Assembly (NCBI GenBank): GCA_964476155.1
Contig: CAYYYS010000035.1
Span: forward strand, 1-27,579
Direction of reading: 5' to 3'
Length of the DNA stretch: 27,579 nt
DNA from: JAHIYU01 sp964476155
GTDB lineage: Bacteria > Krumholzibacteriota > Krumholzibacteriia > LZORAL124-64-63
The number at the start of each line of letters is the position of its first letter. The first letter of the stretch is position 1. The position numbers were made by a program, and so were the translations under genes. Below are positions 6,935 to 12,610 of the stretch, in pieces. The notes under the pieces were generated by a model. The model was not told the origin of the DNA. It saw only the letters and a program-made list of their open reading frames with translations, and did no database searches.

Positions 6935-7972
6935 ATGTCAGCCAGCGAAATCCATGCTCGTCTTGAAGCGGCTTTGAGTGAACTACAGCGGGCGGAGAAG
7001 AACGCTGTTCTGTTGTTCGGCGAGATTCTTCGGCGCAAGTTGTATCGGGATCTTGGGTACGCCTCCATTCAGGTTTATGCCGCTGAAGCGCTCGAGTTCT
7101 CGCCGAGTAAGACGTCGCAGTTTGTGCGACTGGCGGGGGCGCTTGAGGAGTTGCCGCGATTGCGTCGATCGGTCGCCGCCGGTGAGTTGGGGTGGACCAA
7201 GGCGCGGGAGGTGGCCAAGGTCGCAACACCCGCGAGCGAGGAGCGGTGGATCGCCGAGGCGGGGCGGTCGAGTAGTCGCAAGTTGGAGCAGACGGTTCGT
7301 GCAACACGCAAGCGGGCCCGACAGGCGCCGCAAGCTGCGGAGCTGCCTGCGCTGGACCTGGACGAACCCTCGCCGGCGTTGCCCACGGACGCTCCAGTTA
7401 ATGTGAACACAAAACTCACCACCGAACAATACGCCCGCCACGAAGCCCTGTTCGAAACGATCCGCAAACTAGGCAACCGAAAGGGTTCGACGGTACGAGG
7501 AATGGACCGCGCCGAATTATTGCTCGCCGCGCTGAACGAATTTGCGGAGAAACTAGCGCAAGATCCGGAAACCAAGGCCGTCTCCAGCACGCCTTATCAA
7601 GTCGTAGTTTACACGTGTAAAAAGTGTGGGAAATCCGAGGTGCAAACCGACCGCGGTCCCAAGCCCGTATCAACCGAAGTCGTGCAATGCGATGCCGTCA
7701 TCCAGGAGCCCGGCCAGCCCAACCGCTCGACCATCCCACCGAAAGCCCGTCGGGCCGCCTTGATCCGCGCCGGACACCGCTGCGAAACACCGGGATGCGG
7801 GCGAACACGCTTCCTGGAAGTCCACCACCGCCGCCCACGATCACAGGGCGGCGGCAATGAAGCGACCAACCTGCAGGTGCTATGCTCAAGCTGCCACCAA
7901 CTGGTTCATCGGCCGGGACGTTCTCAGGGGATGGGGGAATCCGTTCAAGCCGACGACCTCACCTCATTATAA
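6935..7972 (+). CDS. HNH endonuclease-like protein (DUF222-like N-terminus, C-terminal HNH)
   Basis: Product of 345 aa. The N-terminal half is helical and Arg/Glu-rich, with a conserved-looking GYASIQVYAAEALEFS segment of the kind found in multicopy DUF222/HNH proteins. A small zinc knuckle (YTCKKCGK) follows near residue 225. The C-terminus is an HNH nuclease: RCETPGCGR, then LEVHHRRPRSQGG, then LCSSCHQLVH, which supplies zinc cysteines and the catalytic His pair. The start at 6935 is set by GGGAGG at 6922-6927. Base use changes inside the gene: G-ending codons dominate before about 7,390, and C/A-rich codons after it. An exact TTTACACGTGTAAA palindrome lies within the zinc-knuckle codons (7608-7621). 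The last 28 bp overlap the end of the convergent mqnE. Such proteins are often linked to mobile DNA; the role here is unknown. Confidence 0.82.
   Translation: MSASEIHARLEAALSELQRAEKNAVLLFGEILRRKLYRDLGYASIQVYAAEALEFSPSKTSQFVRLAGALEELPRLRRSVAAGELGWTKAREVAKVATPASEERWIAEAGRSSSRKLEQTVRATRKRARQAPQAAELPALDLDEPSPALPTDAPVNVNTKLTTEQYARHEALFETIRKLGNRKGSTVRGMDRAELLLAALNEFAEKLAQDPETKAVSSTPYQVVVYTCKKCGKSEVQTDRGPKPVSTEVVQCDAVIQEPGQPNRSTIPPKARRAALIRAGHRCETPGCGRTRFLEVHHRRPRSQGGGNEATNLQVLCSSCHQLVHRPGRSQGMGESVQADDLTSL
7608..7621. repeat. TTTACACGTGTAAA palindrome, copy 1 (inside the HNH gene)
   Basis: A perfect 14-bp palindrome, identical to the one at 18866-18879 beside fic. Here it falls in coding sequence and is read Tyr-Thr-Cys-Lys of the zinc knuckle. 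Confidence 0.8.
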
Positions 7973-9036
7973 AGCGTATCCCGCAGCACCGGTCGCAAAC
8001 CCACGTCCCGGATGTACGTCACGATCTCGTCCCGTCCCATCCCCCGGCCCGCGTTTCCGCCGGCGGCCAGTGTGACACGTTCGTCGGTGACTGTCCCGTC
8101 GAGGTCGTTGGCGCCGCTGCGCAGGGCGAGTTGCGCTGCTTCGCGGCCGAGCATCACCCAGTAGGCTTTCACGTGGGGAATGTTGTCGAGCATCAGACGC
8201 GACAGGGCGATCACCTTCAGCTTTTGCATCAGCGATGGGCCGGGCCGGTGGGCGAACTTGGTGCCCTCGGGATGAAACGCGAGGGGGATGAAGCACTGGA
8301 AGCCGCCGCTGCGGTCCTGCTGCTCGCGCAAACGGATCAGGTGGTCGACCCAGTGGCGCGGCTCCTCGATGTGGCCGAACAACATGGTGCAATTGGATTT
8401 CAGGCCGGACGCGTGAACCAGTCCCGACACCTCGAGCCAGCGGGCGGACGACATCTTCTTCGAGGCGATCTGTTCGCGCACGTCCTCGTCGAAGATTTCG
8501 GCGCCGCCGCCGGGACAGCTGTCCAGGCCGGCGTCGCGCAGGGCGGCGATGGTTTCGGGGACCGACAGCTTGCCGATCTTCGCGAGAAAGTCGATCTCCA
8601 CCATGGTGAAGGCCTTCAGGTGCACCGTGGGGAAGGCGTCCTTCAGGGCGCGCAGGATGTCCAGGTAGACGGGGAATTTCCAGCGCGGGTGCAGGCCGCC
8701 GACGATATGGAATTCGCTGGTGCCGGGGATGAAGTCGCGCCGCGCCATCTCGACGCATTCCGCGGGGCTGTAGGACCAGGTGCCCGGCGCGTTGGGGTCG
8801 TCGGCGTAGGCACAGAGTTCGCAACCCACGTAGCACACATTGGTGGGGTTGATGTGCCGGTTGATGTTGAAGTAGACCTTGTCGCCGTGCATCCGCTCAC
8901 GGACCGTGTGGGCGAGCCAGCTCACCAGGGGCAGGTCGTCGCTCTCGGCCAGCAGCCGGCCGTCGCGGGCGTCGAGACGCTCGCCGGCGGCGATCTTGCG
9001 GGCCGTGTCGTGGAGGGGATGGGTTTCGGGGATCAT
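7945..9036 (-). CDS. mqnE: aminofutalosine synthase (radical SAM, MqnE)
   Basis: Radical SAM enzyme of the futalosine menaquinone pathway. It joins 3-(1-carboxyvinyloxy)benzoate and SAM to make 6-amino-6-deoxyfutalosine. The product is 363 aa. The [4Fe-4S] cluster cysteines are C68, C72 and C75 (CYVGCELC) after INPTNV. Family stretches include IVGGLHPRWKFPVYLDILRA, VHLKAFTMVEIDFLA, LDSCPGGGAEIFDEDVR and FQCFIPLAFHPEGT, which match MqnE better than the related cyclase MqnC. The ATG at 9036 has GGAG a few bases upstream. The 3' end overlaps the convergent HNH gene by 28 bp. No other mqn gene lies in the window. Its presence implies menaquinone-based respiration. Confidence 0.9.
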   Translation of the reverse strand: MIPETHPLHDTARKIAAGERLDARDGRLLAESDDLPLVSWLAHTVRERMHGDKVYFNINRHINPTNVCYVGCELCAYADDPNAPGTWSYSPAECVEMARRDFIPGTSEFHIVGGLHPRWKFPVYLDILRALKDAFPTVHLKAFTMVEIDFLAKIGKLSVPETIAALRDAGLDSCPGGGAEIFDEDVREQIASKKMSSARWLEVSGLVHASGLKSNCTMLFGHIEEPRHWVDHLIRLREQQDRSGGFQCFIPLAFHPEGTKFAHRPGPSLMQKLKVIALSRLMLDNIPHVKAYWVMLGREAAQLALRSGANDLDGTVTDERVTLAAGGNAGRGMGRDEIVTYIRDVGLRPVLRDTLYNEVRSSA

Positions 9037-9057
9037 CGGGGCTCCAGGGAGACACCG

Positions 9058-9085
9058 CGCCCGGCGGCCGTTACGGCGCCGGGCG
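9058..9085 (-). terminator. GC-rich hairpin after the def-DUF309 operon
   Basis: CGCCCGGCG (9058-9066) and CGCCGGGCG (9077-9085) pair perfectly, and an inner CCG/CGG extends the stem, leaving a TTA loop. It lies between the DUF309 stop and the mqnE start on the minus strand. There is no T run after it, so it may be a weak terminator, an attenuator of mqnE or a 3'-end stabiliser. Confidence 0.45.
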
Positions 9086-9105
9086 TCGGAGTCGGATAAC
9101 GGGGA

Positions 9106-9480
9106 TCACCGGCTGTCGGCCTTGGCCGCCATCTTGATCTGGGGCAGCAGGGTGAGGTCGAAGATCCGGCGCTGACCACCGCGGACGGCACGGACCTCTT
9201 CGAGACCGCGGCGCAGACCGGCCAGGACGCTGGTCACTTCCAGGTTCTTGTGGCGGTAGCCGAAGTGGCGCAGTTTTTCCATGGACGCCACGAGCTTGCC
9301 TTCGGACTGGGGCAGCTTGTTGGCGCTGATGTCGGCGAAGGCCTGGGATGCTTCGTGAAGTCCCATCCAGAATAATTCATCGCGGCCCACGGCATTGCGC
9401 AGGCCGACGGCGGTCAGGGTGACCGCGTCATCGTAGCGGCGCGTGTTGAAAGCGGCTATGGCGTCGTTCAGCAGATCCAT
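9106..9480 (-). CDS. DUF309-like small helical protein
   Basis: All-helical protein of 124 aa resembling DUF309. FNTRRYDDAVTL is followed by ELFWMGLHEASQAFADI and a helix containing GKLVASMEKLRHFGY, the usual order of that family. The His/Glu pair normally seen in the first helix (YFEAHEVLE-type) is not present, so a metal- or ligand-binding site may be lost. AAAGGAGAG precedes the ATG. It lies 14 bp downstream of def and is probably co-transcribed. No function is known for the family. Confidence 0.68.
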   Translation of the reverse strand: MDLLNDAIAAFNTRRYDDAVTLTAVGLRNAVGRDELFWMGLHEASQAFADISANKLPQSEGKLVASMEKLRHFGYRHKNLEVTSVLAGLRRGLEEVRAVRGGQRRIFDLTLLPQIKMAAKADSR

Positions 9481-9494
9481 CTGTTGTCTCTCCT

Positions 9495-10040
9495 TTAGAG
9501 GTCTCTCTCGTCCAGCATACGCTCGACGGGCAAATAACGCTCGGCTTCCTCCTCGAAGGCGAGCTTACGCATATCCTTCATGCGATCCAGGTAGAGGGTG
9601 CCCTGCAGGTGGTCGCATTCGTGCTGCATGATCACCGCGGGGTATCCATCCAGTTCGATTTCGACGCGATCGCCGTGCTTGTCGTGATAGGCGACATGGA
9701 CGGCGGCCGGCCGTTCGACCCAGCCGCGGAGTCCCGGCACGCTGAGGCATCCCTCGTACAGGCCGTAGAGCTTGTCGGTCGTGGGCGTGATCTCCGGATT
9801 GATCACCACGCGGATGATCGGTTCGTCGTCCTCGTCCAATTCGCCACCGACCAGGACCAGTTGCCGGGAAACATGCACCTGGGGCGCGGCCAGGCCGACA
9901 CCCGCGTATTCGTGCATGGTTACCAGCATGTCCTGTATGAGCTGCTGGACTTCCGGGCCCGAAATATCTTCCGGCGCAATAGGATCGGCGACCTTGCGCA
10001 GCACCGGATGTCCCATGCGGGCGACTTTCAGGATGGCCAT
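9495..10040 (-). CDS. def: peptide deformylase
   Basis: Removes the formyl group from the N-terminal Met of nascent proteins in the cytosol, using a metal ion. The product is 181 aa. All three diagnostic motifs are intact: GVGLAAPQ (47-54), EGCLSVPG (metal ligand C98) and QHECDHLQG (ligands H140 and H144, catalytic E141). AGGAG lies 8-10 nt before the ATG. It is the first gene of a two-gene operon with the DUF309 protein; fmt, its usual partner, is not adjacent. A large inverted repeat (10095-10143) sits upstream and may lie in its leader. Confidence 0.96.
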   Translation of the reverse strand: MAILKVARMGHPVLRKVADPIAPEDISGPEVQQLIQDMLVTMHEYAGVGLAAPQVHVSRQLVLVGGELDEDDEPIIRVVINPEITPTTDKLYGLYEGCLSVPGLRGWVERPAAVHVAYHDKHGDRVEIELDGYPAVIMQHECDHLQGTLYLDRMKDMRKLAFEEEAERYLPVERMLDERDL

Positions 10041-10094
10041 CTAGGCAGCTCCTCCATCTTGCTACAGTGCAAATAGGATCACGAATCGTGCCAT

Positions 10095-10143
10095 CGCGAC
10101 GGGAGATGCGGATCTGCGGAGAACTGCCGCGTATCCCGTCGCG
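10095..10143. promoter_or_regulatory. long inverted repeat between the lipoprotein gene and def
   Basis: Perfect 10-bp arms CGCGACGGGA (10095-10104) and TCCCGTCGCG (10134-10143) enclose 29 bp with a nested GCGG/CCGC pair. On the minus strand it lies 96 bp after the lipoprotein stop and 55 bp before def. No T run follows on the minus strand. It could end the lipoprotein transcript or form a def leader structure. Confidence 0.5.
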
Positions 10144-10239
10144 AAAACACACGTTACAACATCCGGGCGCGAGGCGCAAAATCCCGGATTCCTCGTCCTC
10201 GGGAAACGCCGCGGCTGATTTCCGACCACTCGCAGGCTG

Positions 10240-10533
10240 CTAGCCGTGGTCGTGGCCCTCGTGATCATCATCGTGATCATCATCGTGATCATGGTCGTGA
10301 TCATGGTCGTGATTATGGTCGTGATCATCCGCATCGCCGGGGGCGCAATGGCTGCAGTACCACTGGCCATCCTTCTCGACCATGTCCGCGTCCGCCATCT
10401 TCATGTCGCACTTGACGCAGCTATGCTGGGCCGTGTCGTCGGCCGTGTCGTCGGCCTTCTCACCGCAACCGATTGCAAAAGCCAACATCGCGGCCAGAAC
10501 GAGCAGGGCACTCAGGGTCAGGATCTTTCTCAT
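10240..10533 (-). CDS. small metal-binding lipoprotein: zinc ribbon plus His/Asp-rich tail
   Basis: Product of 97 aa. The signal sequence MRKILTLSALLVLAAM ends in a lipobox with lipidated C23. The mature part has a zinc-ribbon-like pair CVKC (C39, C42) and CSHC (C60, C63), then a tail from about residue 67 made almost only of Asp and His (11 His). This should hold several divalent metal ions at the membrane surface, as a sink, sensor or chaperone. GGAGGAG precedes the ATG at 10533; the longer upstream frame has no lipoprotein signal. It is divergent from the Na/Pi transporter operon. The family is not recognised, and the metal (Zn, Ni, Cu, Co) cannot be told. Confidence 0.8.
   Translation of the reverse strand: MRKILTLSALLVLAAMLAFAIGCGEKADDTADDTAQHSCVKCDMKMADADMVEKDGQWYCSHCAPGDADDHDHNHDHDHDHDHDDDHDDDHEGHDHG
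10261..10329. repeat. 12-bp imperfect tandem repeat in the His/Asp tail
   Basis: About 5.75 copies of GTGATCATSRTC-like 12-mers encode (minus strand) the repeated Asp-His tail of the lipoprotein. Unit length is a multiple of three, so slippage would change the number of His residues without shifting the frame. Confidence 0.75.
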
Positions 10534-10603
10534 GTCGTCTCCTCCTTGGGGTTGGTTTAGTGGCGGCAGCATAGCCTGAATCGGGCTCGCCGCCAATCCC
10601 CCT

Positions 10604-10632
10604 TTGACACTGCGGTGGAGTTGGGGTACCTT
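10604..10632 (+). promoter_or_regulatory. promoter of the Na/Pi cotransporter-phoU operon
   Basis: TTGACA (10604-10609), a 17-bp spacer and TACCTT (10627-10632) form a good sigma70 promoter 56 bp before the GTG start. No clear Pho box was found by eye. Confidence 0.7.
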
Positions 10633-10688
10633 GCCGCCCGTACCCATCTCACTGCCCAAACCCGACCTGCCGACCCGAGAGGAAAGAC

Positions 10689-11855
10689 GTGGACGCACAC
10701 CCCACGTCCGCCCCGCCGGCGGACGAATCCGGCAAGACGAGCTTCCTGCCCGTCATCCTGCGCACTCTCGCCCTTCTCGCCCTACTCTATATTTTCCTGT
10801 TTGCCATCACGCTGATGGGCGCGGCCTTCAAGACCTTCGGCAAAGAGTTCAGCGAAGCCCTGATCACCGGCACCACCAATCCCGTGGTCGGGTTGATGAT
10901 CGGCCTGCTGGCCACATCGCTGATCCAGAGCTCTTCGGGCACCACATCCATCGTGGTGGGACTCGTGGCCGTCGACGCGCTCACCGTCCAGGGCGCCATC
11001 CCCATCATCATGGGCGCCAACATGGGCACCACGGTTACCAACACCATCGTGGCCCTGGGCTCGATGGGACGACGGCGGGAGTTCATGCGCGCGTTTGCCG
11101 GCGCCACCATGCACGACTTCTTCAACCTGTTGACCATCCTGATCCTCTTCCCCCTCGAGCAGGCCACCCACTACCTGGAAAAAGTGGCCACGTGGCTGTC
11201 CGGTCTGGTGATCGGGACCGAGGGTGTGGAATTTCACAGCCCGGTCAAGGCCATCACCAAGCCCGTCGCCAAGTGGGTCAAGCACCTGCTGACCGACGAC
11301 TGGTCCCTGGCCGACACGATCGCCGGCGTGATCATGCTGATCTTGGCGCTCGGGCTGCTTTTCTTCGCACTGGCCATGTTGACCAGGCTGATGCGGCGGG
11401 TTGTCGTGTCACGGGCCGAGGGCGCCTTCGGGGCTCAGCTGGAAAAACACGGCCTGCTGGCCATGCTGCTGGGTATGATCGTGACCGTCACGGTGCAAAG
11501 CAGTTCGATCACCACGAGCCTGATGGTACCGCTGATCGGCGCGGGCATCATTTCGCTGGAGACGGCCCTGCCGGTGACTCTGGGCGCCAACGTGGGCACG
11601 ACCATCACCGCCCTGCTGGCCTCGCTGACCGGCAACGTGGCGGCGGTGACCGTCGCGCTGGTTCATCTGTGCTTCAACCTGAGCGGGATCCTGATCTTCT
11701 ACCCATGGAAGAAGCTGCGCCTGATCCCGATTCGTCTGGCGCGGGCCCTGGCCATCCGCACCGTCGTCAACAAGTGGTTCGCCGTCTATTACATGCTGGG
11801 GATCTTCTTCGTGATGCCCCTGGTGTTCGTTATGGTTTCAAGAATGCTCGACTAG
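10689..11855 (+). CDS. Na+/phosphate cotransporter family protein (NptA/YjbB type)
   Basis: Inner-membrane protein of 388 aa that probably moves phosphate with sodium. It shows the internal duplication of this family: QSSSGTTSIVVGLVA (from Q80) with GANMGTT, and VQSSSITTSLMVPLI (from Q270) with GANVGTT. These QSSS repeats form the substrate and ion site in SLC34-type carriers. About eight or more hydrophobic segments are seen, the first near residues 21-43. The start is GTG with AGAGGAAAG upstream. A PhoU-domain gene follows after 9 bp, which supports phosphate as substrate; in YjbB relatives the PhoU part is fused, here it is separate. The direction (uptake or export) is not certain. Confidence 0.9.
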   Translation: MDAHPTSAPPADESGKTSFLPVILRTLALLALLYIFLFAITLMGAAFKTFGKEFSEALITGTTNPVVGLMIGLLATSLIQSSSGTTSIVVGLVAVDALTVQGAIPIIMGANMGTTVTNTIVALGSMGRRREFMRAFAGATMHDFFNLLTILILFPLEQATHYLEKVATWLSGLVIGTEGVEFHSPVKAITKPVAKWVKHLLTDDWSLADTIAGVIMLILALGLLFFALAMLTRLMRRVVVSRAEGAFGAQLEKHGLLAMLLGMIVTVTVQSSSITTSLMVPLIGAGIISLETALPVTLGANVGTTITALLASLTGNVAAVTVALVHLCFNLSGILIFYPWKKLRLIPIRLARALAIRTVVNKWFAVYYMLGIFFVMPLVFVMVSRMLD

Positions 11856-11864
11856 GAGATCGTC

Positions 11865-12548
11865 ATGAAAGTCTTCCGTTCCTTCCGCGACATCTTCCGC
11901 AAGGACAACTGGAGCTCGGCCACCTCGGCCCGCGTCGGCGAGATGCTGGACACCTGCGTGTCCATGAACAAGTTCACCTACCGCGTGCTGATCGAGGGCA
12001 TGAGCGACGCGGAGGCCCAGGCCAAACTCTACGACCGCGACCAGCGCATCAACGTGCTGGAGTGCGAAGTGCGCCGCAGCGTGGTGACCCACCTGGCGCT
12101 CGAACAGCGCAGCGAGGACATCCCGACGGGACTGGTCTTCATGAACGTGGTCAAGGACGCCGAGCGCATCGGCGACTACCTGAAGAACATCTACGACGTG
12201 GCCAACGAGCTCATGCCCGAGGGCGCCGATCTCTCGATCTACAAGGATCGTCTCAAGGGCTTCGCCGACATGATGCGCGACACCATGATCGAGACCGCCC
12301 GGGCGTTCAGCGAGAGCGACGAGGTCAGCTGCCGCAACATCATCGAATCCGCGCGCGAGCAGGGCCATGCGCTCGAAGAGGCCATTGCCGACATCACGCG
12401 CAGCGGCCTGGACACCGGCAACGCGGTGAGCCTGGTGTTGGTGATGCGCTTCTACAAGCGGATCTTCATGCACCTGAGCAACATCGCCACGACGGTGGTC
12501 ATGCCGGTGGACAAGATGGATTTCTTCGACGAGAAGTCGAACGGGTAG
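11865..12548 (+). CDS. PhoU-domain protein
   Basis: All-helical protein of 227 aa with two PhoU-like three-helix segments (FMNVVKDAERIGDYLKNIYD and LVMRFYKRIFMHLSNIATTV). Each carries the E/D-rich metal-binding pattern (KDAERIGDY; the second is degenerate). It likely controls the Na/Pi carrier encoded just upstream according to phosphate state. AGGAGA precedes the ATG by about 6 nt. It is the last gene of the operon, followed directly by a strong terminator. It is not the PhoU of a Pst operon, since no pst genes are nearby. Confidence 0.85.
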   Translation: MKVFRSFRDIFRKDNWSSATSARVGEMLDTCVSMNKFTYRVLIEGMSDAEAQAKLYDRDQRINVLECEVRRSVVTHLALEQRSEDIPTGLVFMNVVKDAERIGDYLKNIYDVANELMPEGADLSIYKDRLKGFADMMRDTMIETARAFSESDEVSCRNIIESAREQGHALEEAIADITRSGLDTGNAVSLVLVMRFYKRIFMHLSNIATTVVMPVDKMDFFDEKSNG

Positions 12549-12568
12549 GCGGCACGCCGACAACACAT

Positions 12569-12610
12569 CCCCCGGAGCCGGCGATCCACGCCGAGTCCGG
12601 GGGTTTATTT
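12569..12610 (+). terminator. intrinsic terminator after phoU-like gene
   Basis: CCCCCGGA (12569-12576) and TCCGGGGG (12596-12603) form an 8-bp GC-rich stem, with GGCG/CGCC nested inside, followed by TTTATTT. It ends the Na/Pi-phoU operon. The stop codon of the convergent LVIVD gene overlaps the T run, so the same hairpin can only act after that gene's coding end on the other strand. Confidence 0.88.

Noticed and set aside
7945..9036. Dehypoxanthine futalosine cyclase (MqnC) as alternative identity
   Set aside because: The GGLHP, KAFTMVEI and LDSCPGGGAEIF-type motifs and length match MqnE better; the two are related, so some doubt stays.
7882..9099. 405-residue plus-strand frame antisense to mqnE
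   Set aside because: Typical antisense shadow of a high-GC gene; the minus strand carries all radical SAM motifs.
10261..10329. Possible CRISPR array or minisatellite
   Set aside because: The 12-bp units are contiguous without spacers and encode the Asp-His tail of a lipoprotein; it is a coding tandem repeat.
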